Positions 28,468 to 42,449 are shown, counted from the stretch's first letter. The stretch is DNA of 64,000 nt from Dolomedes plantarius (GCA_907164885.2 OU015492.1:41462893-41526892), one strand, 5' to 3'. Translations and numbers: made by a program. The notes: generated by a model from the sequence alone, not told the origin.

Positions 28468-30850
28468 AGTGTTCAAAGTAGCATACACCTGCAGCGCTGG
28501 CAACATCAAGGCGATAAGAGAATTCCTACCAGACACATATCAGCATATCACAATCCACCGAGTTGATCGATGCTGTTATTTGATTTTCAACCCCTTACCA
28601 GTGACATTTATTTGAGAAAAATGCACCCAAAATGGAAAATTCATTTTCCTGCTCAATTCTGTGCATTATATCAATAAAAAGGTTAGAAAATGTTTTTTTA
28701 ATACAAAATTGTAAATGAAATAACTACTATATTTAATTATTTGACACACGTGAAAATTCAATGTATTTGTTTTATTAAAAAATTTCAACTATAGTAAAAT
28801 AAATCAAATGGCATGATAATTTTAAAGCTAAATATTATAAACTAATGTTAAACAGTACATGATTTTGAATATGGGAATTTCGCTAATCCTTTACAGTATG
28901 ATATATTCAAAAACATTCGGACACTGCACAAAATCCGACATCACACTCTTTACAATAAACTCGTGTCTCACGTCGTCACCTGAGGAACCTAAATGGTACT
29001 CTTCATCAATTCTCTTCTCTACTTCAATTTGTAGAGTCTGAATCAGACATTACGAATCAAACTTTTGCAAAAACACAATTTTGGTATAATATTCATTAAA
29101 AAGGATAGGGCAGTTATTACAAATTCCGACTATCAGAACTAAGCACTCATTCGCACCAATTCGAGCTCCCAATTCGTGCCTTTATAACTGAACACAACCC
29201 CGCAAATGAAATAAAGGACGAACAAATACCACCATCTATTGTGAAAATAGCAAAACCCCATATTAAATGTCCATTGGAAAGGAAAACGTACATCACGGAA
29301 AATAATCACTAAGCTTTCTCATGAGTGAGTTCGCTCAGTTCGCGCATTTCAAACATTGCCCATTTGTTTTGCCCGAACCCAGCTCAGGTCGCCCTGGTGA
29401 GGGGTTTAGGTAACGGAGTTTAGTGGGTAACGTTTAAACACAAACGCTATCTTTTATATATCCCCAGAAGATAAAAAAAAATAATTACACGCGGTGGGAT
29501 CTCGCAGACCAAGAACAAAGAACAAGGTCTTGAGCACCCTTGCGTCCAATACATCGCAAAAGCTCGAATCATCAGGTGCCAATAGGCCGGTGCCAAATTA
29601 AAAACTTATAAGTTAGGAAATAAAACTTGATTATGATTAAAATATTTGTGACTTGGCTGGAGATTTCCGTTAATTTTTCTCAATAAAATATTGTGTCCTG
29701 AAATATGTTCATTAATCCTGTGTAAAAAGCATCTTTATATGTTTTTCTTTTATTTCGAGACATATGATATATATTATAAACTGAAAACTATTGATATATA
29801 AGTTAAAGAAATACCCCTTTTAGAAAAATATTTTTAGTATAACAATCATCATTCTTTTAATACCGGTACGCAGTTACACATATTTGTATATTGTAATTTA
29901 AGGCTTTGGACAATAAACAGCTTTACATACAGAATTACTGCGTGATATTACCTTATATGTCCAATAATTTTTTTCATTTATTTGCTTTTGTGGGAAACTT
30001 TATTAAAAATCCATCCTCAAAATTGAAAACGATGTGATTTTTAATTAAAAATGTATTATCATTTGTTAAATTTCAAATAATTATTTTTACTAAATATTAG
30101 TTATTTAAGGTATAAGTACAATTATTTCCTTTTTCCTCGCAAACTCATCTATAACAAAACAATTTAGTTGAAATCTGAATTGAAAAGAGGGTACACAATT
30201 AGGATTGTAAATACAATTTTTTATTCAGACCAATTAAGAAGAAATCCTCGACAGCAGCAATTATTAACTACATTGCCTTATGAAAAGGCAATGTTGAATC
30301 TCAAGTCCTAAAATTCAAAATACCCTTTTTAGACATCATTATAACAAACTAGTCTTCAACAATTCATAGCCATAATACACATCGCTGAACTGTTATTAGG
30401 GCTCACCGAACAATAGCTTTAGAAAATGCCTTTACGCAACAGGAAAGTAATTACCTTTCTTGAATCTTTGTTACTAGTTTTTAACAAACGTATAGTAAGC
30501 GATTTAAATTCATATTCTAAGCAAGCACATAATAGCACATAATATACATAATATATAGAAAAATGTCACCTAGATCTGAAGTATCCATAATTTGGTCGTA
30601 GAATGTTTTCTCAAGTACAATATTTTCGCAAGAGAATGTGGAAAAGTTTTTGTTTTAGCAGTACTGATTACTTCTCTATATAACACCAAAATTTATTTTA
30701 CGTAGGTACCAACATATTTTTCACACATATTCAGATATATCATAATTATGGGGTGGAATAGAAAAGTTAAGTCTTATGTTTGTATGATATGGGATGCACC
30801 ATCTACTTCCTATAATGTAAAACCTTCGTAGAAACAAAATTCTTCAGCAC
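28468..30850. other. Spacer, mostly AT-rich
   Basis: About 2.4 kb without a recognisable gene or terminal repeats. 29320-29600 is clearly less AT-rich and may be part of an old repeat, but it has no coding domain or inverted ends that I can see. Short frames elsewhere are unremarkable. Confidence 0.4.

Positions 30851-32671
<1,821 letters not shown>

Positions 32672-32714
<43 letters not shown>
32672..32714. repeat. (TA)n microsatellite
   Basis: About 21 TA units between the Tc1-like element and the gypsy element. Confidence 0.95.
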
Positions 32715-32720
<6 letters not shown>

Positions 32721-32870
32721 TTAGCAGTAGCATTTGATATGTACATCATTCGCCAGACTGATAACACTCACCGCAAACACACAGGGAGAATCAAACTAAT
32801 AACAGAGAAACAGTAACATTAAACAATGAACTAACAAACATAACCTAGCAAAGGTCAATCAGTCCACCCA
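32715..32870 (+). repeat. 155-bp module shared with 44060-44215
   Basis: Starts just after a (TA)n tract with GCAGTAGCATTTGATATG and includes CATTCGCCAGACT, CGCAAACACACAGGGAGAAT and AGCAAAGGTCAATCAGTC. All of this recurs in the same order and orientation at 44060-44215, also just after a (TA)n tract. Here it precedes the gypsy internal region, so it may be the end of a 5' LTR or the untranslated leader. Confidence 0.8.
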
Positions 32871-33189
32871 TTATACCAGAGGCTACCTAATGTCTCTACA
32901 GCGTCGGCGGTAACGGAAGTAGGAGACATAGGATAGTTGGTACGTGCAATTGTCAGGGAAGAACTGCAAAAAAGCTTGTCCGAAGCACAATGTTAAAAGT
33001 GAAAAACCAAGTACACCAAGTGATGTCTGTGGTCCGGGAGGAAGTAATGGAAGCCCTAGCACCGCTCACAAGTTAAAGAAGACGCATCACCAATTCGCGA
33101 CCCTCAGCTCCAGTTAGGCTTCAGCCAAGGCGTGAAAGTAGGGTCAACAGTGTTCCAGAGAGCAAAACGGACCTGTGGAGAACTTCTAA

Positions 33190-33260
33190 TAATTTACCCC
33201 TATGCTATCACTGCGGACGTCCAGGAAACATGCTGAGGTATTGTAGGGAAAGACGACGGG
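33190..33260 (+). pseudogene. Gag zinc-knuckle remnant
   Basis: The frame at 33203-33244 encodes CYHCGRPGNMLRYC, followed by RERRR. This is the retroviral/gypsy C-x2-C-x4-H-x4-C nucleocapsid motif with the His replaced by Asn, so zinc binding should be impaired. The surrounding Gag frame is broken. Confidence 0.8.
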
Positions 33261-33589
33261 TATTTGCAAATGCAAAAGCCGCTAGAAAATCCAACCCCGG
33301 ACAGAACATGGACCCTACAAAATATGGAGCCTTTTCTCAACGTGATATGGACGCTGACTCTTAATACAGCTTGGACGACAATAATGTGCACCCCACATCT
33401 TCCAGTTTTAGAAGCGGTTGACCCTACCCTCGCCACCCCTTCAACCGCCGACAGTTGCAATCTCCTGTACGCGGCTCTAGCCAATCGCCCCGCCGACTCA
33501 GGGAGGAAAACTAACTCTAGCGACCTGTGCAGGAGGTGAGGTCGCAGATGAAGAAAATCCTCCGAAGTATACTACCGCCAAGTTAAAGT

Positions 33590-34470
33590 GGAACACCACC
33601 TTTCTCACAGCAAACGGGCAATGTGTGAATTGAATGCGCCTATGTTTACTGAGAGAGGACCTATATTGAGAACTGCATGCAGAAAACCTGTAGTTGCCTC
33701 AGGACGCTGCGTAATAAGAATCAACTTAAATGAGACTTAAATGAGAATTTGAATTTCTTATTTTCCCGCAGTGAAGCCACCAAATGATATTTGGATGGGA
33801 CTTTTAACGCGCCTCTGATGCCGTCATAGATTGCGGAAACGAAAAGCTTCAACTTGCCGAAATCCTTCCAGAAAACGTGGAGTCAAGTAATTCAGATTGC
33901 TCCTTGTTTGCCACAACAGATTACGTAATTGGAGCAAAGTCATCAAGGCAAATATGCGCCATAAATCCAGTCATTATGGAAGCAGATAAAGCTCTAATTA
34001 TTGGCAACAAACTTCTAATGTGTGAAAGGCAGCTATCTATACCAGCTTCAATTATTAACGTTGGGAAGGGCTGCTGTAATCTATGAGTAACGAATTTCTC
34101 TCGACGACCTCAGTTGATACCAAAAGGGATGAATATAGCCATCTTAATCACCATAGCCAACGACGCCATTTGTTCTCTGAAGGATAGAGATCGAGAAGGT
34201 TCCATGGAACACAAGTCCAGAGTAAGATTAACTCGGGACAAATTAAAAGAAATTGTATATACTCAGTTGACTTCTGTTGAAGAAGGCGAGTTATTAAATC
34301 TGCTGGAAGAATTTAGTGACATTTTCGATGTAAATAGAACATCGAAGAAGCCCAGATGCAATATTGTGAAGCACAAAATCCACACAGGGGACACCTCCCC
34401 AATCAAGCAAAGGCCCTATCGTATTTCAGCCATTGAGAGACGTGCGATTGAAGACGAAGGATGCTGAAAG
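33590..34470 (+). pseudogene. Gypsy protease/RT-connecting region
   Basis: Three open pieces cover the stretch before RT. 33600-33740 has a protease-side fragment (FTERGPILRTAC). 33877-34086 is a 69-residue frame ending at a TGA. 34114-34467 runs from IPKGMNIAIL through LLEEFSDIFDVN to RRAIEDEGC. EEFSDIFD and the following KHKIHTGDTSPIKQRPYRIS are the usual entry into gypsy RT. A stop and frame change near 34465 separate this from the polymerase core. Confidence 0.75.
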
Positions 34471-35640
34471 AAGACGTGATACAACCATCAAATAGTCCAT
34501 GGTTGTCTCCAGTCGTGCTTGTATTAAAGAAGAATGGTGAGTGGCGTTTTGTGTGGATTACAGAAAATTGAATAAGTTCACTACTAAGGATGTCTACCCG
34601 CTACCACGCAACAATGACGCATTGGACTGTCAAGCAGGTGCGAAAATTTTCTCAATTATGGATTTAAAATCGGGCTACTGGCAAATAGAGGTTGATGAGA
34701 TAGGCATAGAAAAGACAGCCTTCGTAACATCAGATGGTCTTTATGAATTTAAAGTCATGCCGATTGGGTTATACAACTCTCCAGTTACCTTTGAGCAATG
34801 ATGGACACGGTACTACGGGGTCTCAAGTGGAATTTCTGTCTTTGCTATCTAGAGGATATCATTGTCTATGCACCGAATTTCTCAGAACATCAAGTACGTT
34901 TGAGAAAAGTTTTGAAATGCATCCAAGAGGCGGGAATGATGCTTAATTTTAACAAATGCTCATTTGGCAGGAAGAAACTGACAATTTTGGGAAACCTGGT
35001 TGATCAACATGGGATATATCCCGATCCGCAAAAGATAGCTGCTGTGGCAAATTCCCCTGTTCCGGAAAATATCACCGACGTTCGAAGTTGTTTTTATTAC
35101 CGACGATTGATTAGTCACTTCGCTAATATTGCTAAACCCCTACAGGAATTATTGAACAAAGATGCAAAATTTTTGTGGAGCGCCGCACGAAATGAATATT
35201 TTTCATCACTCAAAGCACTACTGACAAGTGGCCCTGTTTTGGGACATTTCCTCCCAAATGCGGAAACGAAAATACATGCAGACGCTAGCGGCTATGGCCT
35301 CGGTGCCGTGCTAGTACAGGTCCAAAATGGTAAGGAAAGACCAATAGCCTATGCTTACAGGTCCATGTCACCAAGTGAAATCAAATATTCCACGACCGAG
35401 AAAGAGTGTCTTGCTGTCATCTGGGCGATTAGTAAATTTAGACCTTATCTGTTTGGAAAACCCTTCACCATCGCAACAGATCACCACTCTATGTGCTGGC
35501 TCGTCAACACCAAGGATCCGTCGGGGAGACTTGCACAATAGGCTGTGAGGCTGCAGGAATACGACGCTGCCATTGTGCACAAGAGTTTTCAGAAACATTC
35601 CGATGCCGATTGCCTATCAAGAAAGCCTCTTTTCGAAGCA
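34470..35640 (+). pseudogene. Gypsy reverse transcriptase and RNase H
   Basis: RT landmarks: SPWLSPVVLVLKKNGEWRF, VDYRKLNKFT, FSIMDLKSGYWQIEV, FVTSDGLYEFKVMPIG, then CYLEDIIVYA at 34846-34857. The catalytic YxDD here reads YLED, a change at the first Asp of the pair that should abolish polymerization. RNase H follows with IHADASGYGLGAV, YSTTEKECLAVIW, IATDHHSMCWL and ADCLSRK. Frame changes or stops occur near 34535, near 34800 and at 35539 (TAG after GRLAQ). A short deletion after VRSC removes part of the connection domain. Confidence 0.9.
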
Positions 35641-35689
35641 ATAGCCGAGAACTGTGATGAAATCCCCTTCTTTTCATCCATCACAGTTT

Positions 35690-36945
35690 ATAGGAAAGAA
35701 CAGCTAAAAGATGATCGGTTGAAGTACATAATGAAAACCTTAATAGGAGTGATGATTCCAAAATTATTAAATCAGAAACGGTGTGCTATACAAGAAAAAC
35801 TATGATCCGATAGGTCGACAATGGCTCTTGGTGATACCGAAACAACTCCGCCGTGATGTCTTAAAGAGCCTCCAAGACGCTCCAACCGCCTGTCATCTCG
35901 GATTTGCCAAGACGTACGACCGAATAAGGCGAAAATACTATTGGCCAGGACTGTATGGAAGCACGCGTAGATATGTGTCTCACTGTCGAGAATGCCAAAG
36001 AGGAAAATCTCCACCTCAACTTCCACCAGGGCAACTCCATCCAATAAAAAAACCCTGATGCACCATTTGCCAAACTTGGAATAGATCTCCTCGGGCGCTT
36101 TCCAGCTACTCGAAATGAAAACAAATGGATCATTGTTTGCACCGATTACCTGACGAGATTCACAGTTGCAAAAGCATTGTCAACTGCTAACGCCACAGAA
36201 ATCGCTAAATTTATAGTCGAAGAAATCATACTAAAGCACGGAACTCCTAGGGAAATGATAAGTGATCGGGGACGCTCTTTCTTATACAACCTTGTTAAAG
36301 ACATCAATCAATTACGCCACACGTCTCATCTTCTGACAACCGCCTACCACCCACAAACCAATGGCCTCTCAGAAAGATATTGGGATATCATCCTACACTT
36401 CGTGACTTTTGCTTACAATTCAGCAAAACAAGATACCACCGGATTCAGCCCATTCTTTCTCGTCCATGGTAGAGATGTCCAGACTCCTCTTGACGTAATT
36501 TTTCCACACAACACAGAGAACCAAGACGATAGTTATGCACTACAATTGATCACTAGAGTTAAGGAAGCTAGACAGCTTGCTAAAATCCATATCCTCGACG
36601 CTCTAGCAACTGACAAACAACGATATGACGAGAGACATCGACCAGTCAGCTACAGTGTCGGAGACTTAGTATGGGTCTTTACTCCAGTACGAAAAGTTGG
36701 ACTATCTGAAAAGCTCTTAAGACGTTATTTCGGACCATATCGAATAACACGAAGCCTATCTGATGTAACCTACGAAGTGGAAAGTATAGAACGGGATAGA
36801 AGACGGCGAGATGCAAAAGACATAGTCCACATCCTGAGATTAAAACCTTACTCTGATCCAAAGAAACAATTAGATGACATGGGTGCACATGGCCCTTCCA
36901 GGAGACCTGTTACCAGAAGGTTGATGTTTATGACAACTTAATATA
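35690..36945 (+). pseudogene. Gypsy integrase remnant
   Basis: The zinc-binding N-terminus is readable: ACHLGFAKTYDRIRRKYYWP and YVSHCRECQRGKSPP. A frameshift follows near 36056. The core then has GIDLLGRFP (Asp), MISDRGRSF (Asp) and TNGLSERYW (Glu), so the DDE residues remain. Directly after that Glu about 25-30 residues of the usual domain are missing, because ERYWDII passes straight into LHFVTFAYNSA. The C-terminal part has VGDLVWVFTPV and LLRRYFGPYRI, typical of the gypsy integrase tail. The stop is at 36939-36941. Confidence 0.9.
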
Positions 36946-36949
36946 TCCT

Positions 36950-38307
36950 TGTAATAAAAATAATAATAAATATAGAAAACAACGCGGTTGTAGAAGGAAG
37001 AAACGCGCTTTTGAGGAAATACTACAAGAAATCTCTGAACTGGATAACGAATATAAGTCTAATAATAAATTCAAAACATCATGGATTAAAAACTTGGTAT
37101 ATGGCATTAATGAAAAATGGCTAAAGGATATATGGAACTATTGCAGTTCTAGTGAATTTAAACAGTTATTTAATGGTAACATAAATCACATTTATAGTTT
37201 TATGTACCTAGTTAAAAGATATGCAAAGAAATGTGGTGTAATTTTAAACCAGTTGGATGACATTGGTAAAACCATTCAATACTGTACAATTTCATACATG
37301 AATAGTGGCTTTGATACTATTCAATTTTCAAAATTATTTAATCAATTGGATGCATTTTTTCCTATACGTAATGTAAAACTAAAGGTTTCATATAAATATA
37401 ATATTCCATCCAGCCGAAAAATATAAAATTATTATGAAGTGTCTAAAAATTTAAATATTAATGATACTAACAACTGTTTATGTAATAATGATTCACCATT
37501 TTTTAATAAAACTTTTCAACATATTATAACAGGTGAACTAGAAATAGTTAAAAATCGCGACTTAAAAAATGTTATGCTGAGGGGTACTGGTTACCGTTTA
37601 GATATAACAAAAAATGTATTACCCACGATTATACAAGATTTGGAGACTTTTATTTATAACAAGGCTATTAAATATAGCTACCCGTTAAACTCTTTCGACG
37701 AATGGAGGTATTTACTAATCGGATTATTCAAACAACATTATAATATTTTTAAATGAGACGCAATATAAATAAAGTTAATTCATTGGAAAATATAAAAAGC
37801 GAGATAATAAATCTGCAAAACACTTAGTTATTACTTAAGTAGATAAAGTTAATTGAAATTGCGCATTTATATGTAAAAAGTTTTTCATGATTATTTAACC
37901 AATGTGTATAATGATACTACCATATATAGTAAAATAAATAAGTCTCAAAATGAAATTAATAACAAAATAAACGTTTTATACCAAAAATTGGGAACTGACT
38001 TAAATAAAATTAATTACCCATATTTAATTATGATACCTAAATTTCATAAAAATCCCATTTAATTTAGAACTATAACTGTAGGCTGTAATACTTATCTCAA
38101 TATGGCCACCGATCAATTATTAAAGATTCTCAAAAAAGTTTACAGTAAAATTGATTCGGATGAATGTTATTTTATTAAAAATAACTATGAACTGATAGAC
38201 CAAATTAAAACATTAACAGACATAACCTCAATTAAGAGTTACGATTTTCAATATTTCTTTAACAACATTAATTTGGAGGATTTGTATGATATCATCATGG
38301 CATTCTA
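36950..38307 (+). pseudogene. Penelope-like reverse transcriptase, 5' half
   Basis: From about 36955 an open reading (RKQRGCRRKKRAFEEILQEI) leads through several frames broken by stops at 37424, 37754, the 37830s and about 38059. Recognisable pieces are NYPYLIMIPKFHKNPI, FRTITVGCNTY and SIKSYDFQYFFNNI. The last is the RT A motif, with Asp in the position of the first catalytic residue. This kind of RT (PKFHKNP, YDF.. and a later RGIPIG) is what I associate with Penelope-like elements. I see no GIY-YIG endonuclease. The half ends at 38307, where a Tc1-like element is inserted. Confidence 0.65.
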
Positions 38308-38452
38308 CACTGAAGTGCCACTGAATTAGGGATATTAAAGCCTGTACAAATTGTGTAGCGCTGCACATCATGTATGCGCAAGTGAGGGCGCTGTGGTAAC
38401 TGAATATAGCGCGTACTGTGGTTGTACTGAATAAGTTGTTGGAATTGCCAGT

Positions 38453-39008
38453 ATGGGTAAACTGTCTGATTTAGACGCCTTCGATCGCGGGCAAATCGTA
38501 GGTGAGCGACGCATGGGCCATTCAATTTCCGAAATCGTCAGAAAGCTAGTATTTTGAAGGTCGACAATGTCAAGAGTATACCAAGAATACATGGATGGGG
38601 GAAAAAAACCTAGCGATCGGTCAAACTTCAAAGGACAATTAGACTTGACAGTGCGTGGAGAGAGACGGCTAAGGTGTATTGTACGTAGCCAGCGAAGCCA
38701 AACATTAGCTCAAATTACCACCCAGTTTAATGACGGTTCCAGTCGTACAGTCAGTAAACGGACTGTGCAACGCTCGCTTCACCGTATGAGTTTCGGGAGC
38801 CGTAGACCTACGAGAGTACCATTGCTCTATACTCGCCATCGGGCTGCACGTCTTGCCTGGGCAAGAGAGCACAGAGACTGGAGTGTAGAGGACTGGAAAC
38901 AAGTAGCATGGAGTGATGAGTCTCAATTCGGACTACTTAACGCCGACAGGAGGCTGAGAATATGGCGTCAGGCTCATGAAGCCATGGATCCTGCATGCCT
39001 GGCTGGAA
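38453..39008 (+). pseudogene. Tc1-like transposase, 5' part
   Basis: Begins MGKLSDLDAFDRGQIVGERR at 38453. An in-frame TGA follows after VRKLVF, and the reading then continues with MSRVYQEYMDGGKK, RTVSKRTVQRSLHRM and WSDESQFGLLNA, where the first catalytic Asp is intact. It breaks off at LAGTVQ, where the hAT-like element is inserted. Confidence 0.93.
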
Positions 39009-39016
39009 CTGTACAA

Positions 39017-40071
39017 TAGGGTGGAACGAAAAAAACTTTTTTTTAAATTTCAATATGCTCTATTTTTCAAAAGTTGCCTTTTAACAAAATAAAGACGGAA
39101 ATTAAATATTAGCTTAATTGGTGCATGTTTTCAGTTAGCGCAAGAAGGCTAAACTTTTGGTTTTTATTAAATTTTTGACAAATTTCGCAATTATTTTGAA
39201 ATTGAATACACTTGTAGTACAAAAAAGTAGCAAAATATGTAATTTAAGTATTCTTTTTAGTCAGGAGACCTGATAAACTGATTATATAATACGTTTTACT
39301 TCATAAAAATAGTACACATAAAGGCATTTAAAAGACACTCGGACATCACGGTGGAACGAAAATTGTTTTTTGAAATTTCAATATGCTCTAGTTTTCAAAA
39401 GTTGTCTTCTAAAATTAAAATTAAGAATATAAAATCTTTTTGCTCTACTAAAATATTTTCAAGTGCCGCAAAGGGCTTCAAAATGGATATTTTTATGAAA
39501 AAGTGATTATATTTGTATTTTTTGTTAATTTCTTTTATAATATATTAAAATGTATATTTTCTGTAAATAAAATATTCAAAATATGATATTTTGACAGAAA
39601 ATTCGCTTATTCTAAGTATTTCTAATTTTTAGATGCCATAACAGAACAACTGATTTTGTGGAATTTCGCGATTTTCATCATATTAATTTTACAGTAGCAT
39701 ATTCTTATAATACACATTGGAATCAAAGAAAAACAATTTTTAATTGACGTTGCTTAGTTAAAATAAACAAATCGCACTTATTTAGAAAAATATTAATCTA
39801 ATGTCTATTAAGGCAAAACTTTATTTAGAAAAAAAAATATTCATGTTTTTTAAAAGTCCATAATAATCACACATAGTTTCCATTACTTATTTCACTGACA
39901 CTTTGAATTGTTTCAAATTTTGGCATTATCTTTTGAGAATGTATTTTTGTTTTTATCCTTGCATGTCTTGCAGAACTTACGTACCACGAACGGACAAGGA
40001 TGGCCCGGTAACCAATTTAGCAATCCTTTCTACTACTTGTGTGTGACATGGAATGTTGATGTCAATAATTT
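39017..40071. repeat. Left long inverted repeat of the hAT-like element
   Basis: It can be followed against the complement of 40860-41933 with small indels and substitutions, for example TTTCCATTACTTATTTCACTGACA and TACTACTTGTGTGTGACATG-type blocks in both arms. A subterminal direct repeat (GGTGGAACGAAAA ... AATTTCAATATGCTCTA) occurs at 39020 and again at about 39350, and likewise in the right arm. Confidence 0.9.
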
Positions 40072-40821
40072 GTCTCTCGTCATCAGATTCTTTTGCTTCC
40101 TTTGTACAATGTTTTTGTTTGTCATCAGAAACATGCCTCGTCATAGGAGGTTCTGTTACTTTAACATCATTCCATTCAATCATATCAATATAATCCTTGG
40201 CATCAAAGTTCATACGTGGAGCTAAATTCTTTCTGATGCCTCCTTCATTTTCCGCCCTTGCTTTTAGAATCCGGCGTAATCCAAACTCTCTTACATGACT
40301 CCGATCGTCTAAGATCATACAAAGGAGGAGAATTTCAGAAGCGGCAAAGTATGCATTTCTTTGAATGACAGGGTCAATTACATTTTTAAGAGTATGATTG
40401 AGGTAACGTGAATAGCTTACAAGTTCCCACAAGTGCTTCGATCCACGGATACAAGATGGTTTCAGCTTTATGTTAAACCAAATTGGTGCATAAACTTTCA
40501 AAATGTAATCAGTATTCGGAGATTTTTTGCAGGAAATTCTGTTCCCACTTACAAGCGAAGTATTCGGTTTGCTAATGTAAGCCATCGCGAATGACAAAAT
40601 TTTCCTGGTTTTCTTATGGACAAATCAGAAGAGCACTTTCCAACAGAGATTGCATTATGCATTTCTAACAAATATTTTGGGTCCACGCTTAAATCATCCT
40701 TAATTTCTAGTAATGGAATGTTATTTTCAATAGGTGAAAATTCAATCACTGGAAGTTCATAGTAGTTTTCTAGTTGTTTACCTATTTCTTGCAAATTTAT
40801 TTGGACCTTTAGTTTTTCCAT
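39977..40821 (-). pseudogene. Unusual transposase-like protein of the hAT-like element
   Basis: Two overlapping minus-strand frames form one protein of about 280 residues, with a one-base-type frameshift near 40555-40565. It starts MEKLKVQINLQEIGKQLENY and passes through KPGKFCHSRWLTLANRILRL, ILKVYAPIWFNIKLKPSC, VIQRNAYFAASEILLLCMI, REFGLRRILKAR, DYIDMIEWNDVKVTEPP and IPCHTQVVERIAKLV. I recall similar uncharacterised proteins in arthropods and other animals, but I cannot name a domain. The RW pair may correspond to a motif seen in hAT transposases. No BED finger or hAT dimerisation motif is evident. The C-terminus lies inside the left inverted repeat. Confidence 0.7.
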
Positions 40822-40859
40822 CTAGAAAACAAAATAGGTGACGTAGGGACAGTTCATTT

Positions 40860-41933
40860 AAATTATTGACTTCAACAACATTCCATGTCACACACAAGTA
40901 GTAGAAAGGATTGTTAAATTAGTTACCGTGTCATCCTTGTCCATTCGTGATACTTCTGCAAGAGATGCATTGATAAAAACAAAAATACATTCTTAAAAGA
41001 TAATGCCAAAATTTGAAACAATAAAACAATTCAATGTGTCAGTGAAATAAGTAATGGAAACCATGTGTGATTACTATGGACATTTGAAAAGCATGAATAT
41101 TTTTTTCAAAGTAACGTTTTGCCTTTATAGACATTACATTAATATTTTTCTAAATAAGTGTGATTTTCTTATTTTAACTAAGCTCCGTCAATTAAAAATT
41201 GTTTTTCTTTCATTCCAATGTGTATTATAAGAATATGCTACTGTAAAATTAATATGATGAAAATCGCGAAATTCCACAACATCAGTTGTTCTGTTATGGC
41301 ATCTAAAAATTAGAAATACTTAGAATATGCGAGTTTTCTGTCAAAATATCGTATTTTGTATATTTTATTTAAAGGAAATATACATTATTTTAATATACTA
41401 TAAAAGAAATTAACAAAAAATACAAATATAATCACTTTTTCATAAAAATATCCATTTTGAAGCCCTTTGCGGCACTTGAAAATATTTTAGTAGAGCAAAA
41501 AGATTTTATATTCTTAATTTTAATTTTAAAAGACAACTTTTGAAAACTAAAAGATATTGAAATTCCGAAAAAAAAATTTCGCTCTACCGTGATGTCCGAG
41601 TGTCTTTTAAGTGCCTGGTCCTTAAGTGCCTTTATGTGTACTATTTTTATGAAGTAAAACGTATTATATAATCAGTTTATCAGGTCTCCTGACTAAAAAG
41701 AATGTTTAAATTATATATTTTGCTACTTTTTTGTACTACAAGTGTATTCAATTTCGAAATAATTGCGAAATTTGTCAAAATTTAATAAAAACCAAAAGTT
41801 TGGCCTTCTTGCGCTAACTGAAAACATGCACCAATTACGCTAATATTTAATTTCCGTCTTTATTTTGTTAAAAGGCAACTTTTGAAAACTAGAGCATATT
41901 GAAATTCAAAAAAAAAATTTTCGTTCCACCCTA
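40860..41933. repeat. Right long inverted repeat of the hAT-like element
   Basis: Complement of the left arm. Because it includes the 3' end of the coding region, a second copy of the protein tail can be read here on the + strand (IPCHTQVVERIVKLVT, then SARDALIKTKIHS and a stop near 40996). This copy seems less damaged than the tail at the end of the main gene. Confidence 0.88.
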
Positions 41934-42411
41934 CTGTACAAGGGCATGGTGGCTCAATCATGGTCTGGGGTGTTTTTTCGTGGCACAGTTTGGTGGTGCG
42001 TGTACCAACATCCCTTAATGCAATTCGGTACGTAGAGTTGCTGGGTGATCACCTCCATCCGTTTATGCTATTCTGTTATCCGCACGGTAATGGAGTTTTC
42101 CAGCAAGACAACTGTACCTCTCACAAGTCGCGGTTGGCTACTGGCTGGTTGGAAGAGCAATCCTCTGACTTCTCTGTCATGAATTGGCCACCTAGAAGCC
42201 CAGATTTAATCCTATTGAGCATCTTTGGGATGTTTTGGAACAAGGCGTGAAAGGCCATCACACAGCACCAAAGAACCTTACTGAATTATGGACAGCTTTA
42301 GCCAATATTTGGCAAGCCATTCCCGTGGAACGTTTCCAGGAGCTTGTTGAATCTATGCCTCGTCGTGTGGCAGCAGTTATCAAGGCCAGAGGAGGCCCAA
42401 CACGTTACTAG
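41934..42411 (+). pseudogene. Tc1-like transposase, 3' part
   Basis: Continues the interrupted transposase with GHGGSIMVWGVFSWHS. A short deletion follows before VRVPTSLNAIRYVE. It then has VFQQDNCTSHKSRL (second Asp) and NWPPRSPDL. A base loss there shifts the frame, so the Glu region (NPIEHLWD) reads in another frame, up to ARGGPTRY and the stop at 42409-42411. The Asp-to-Glu spacing is 36 when the frame is followed. Confidence 0.92.
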
Positions 42412-42449
42412 GTAGGTATAGGTATCCCTAATTCAGTGGCACTTCAGTG

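Larger units (their letters stand above)
32871..36945 (+). mobile_element. Ty3/gypsy element internal region, decayed
   Basis: The order Gag zinc knuckle, protease-like region, RT, RNase H, integrase is intact on the + strand, but the coding sequence is cut by stops and frameshifts. No complete LTR is seen on either side: the left side has only the 155-bp module, and the right side passes at about 36945 directly into a Penelope-like gene. It is a gypsy body that lost its ends. Confidence 0.88.
39017..41933 (-). mobile_element. hAT-like element with about 1.06-kb terminal inverted repeats
   Basis: Ends TAGGGTGGAACG and CGTTCCACCCTA. The 8-bp sequence CTGTACAA occurs at 39009-39016 and again at 41934-41941. 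The intact relative at 44608 has it once at the same place, so it is a true target duplication. Eight bases, the nTnnnnAn pattern and the YARNG end (TAGGG) all fit the hAT superfamily. The inverted repeats run from 39017 to about 40071 and from about 40860 to 41933, far longer than the usual 10-30 bp. Only about 790 bp lie between them. Confidence 0.85.
38308..42449 (+). mobile_element. Tc1-like element inside the RT gene, itself interrupted
   Basis: The left end CACTGAAGTGCCACTGAATT and the right end (its inverse) are perfect terminal repeats of at least 26 bp. Outside them TA occurs on both sides (38306-38307 and 42450-42451), and removing the element with one TA restores the RT reading frame. 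Without its own insertion (39017-41933 plus one 8-bp duplication) it is about 1.2 kb, the same size as its relative at 44608-45817. Confidence 0.95.
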
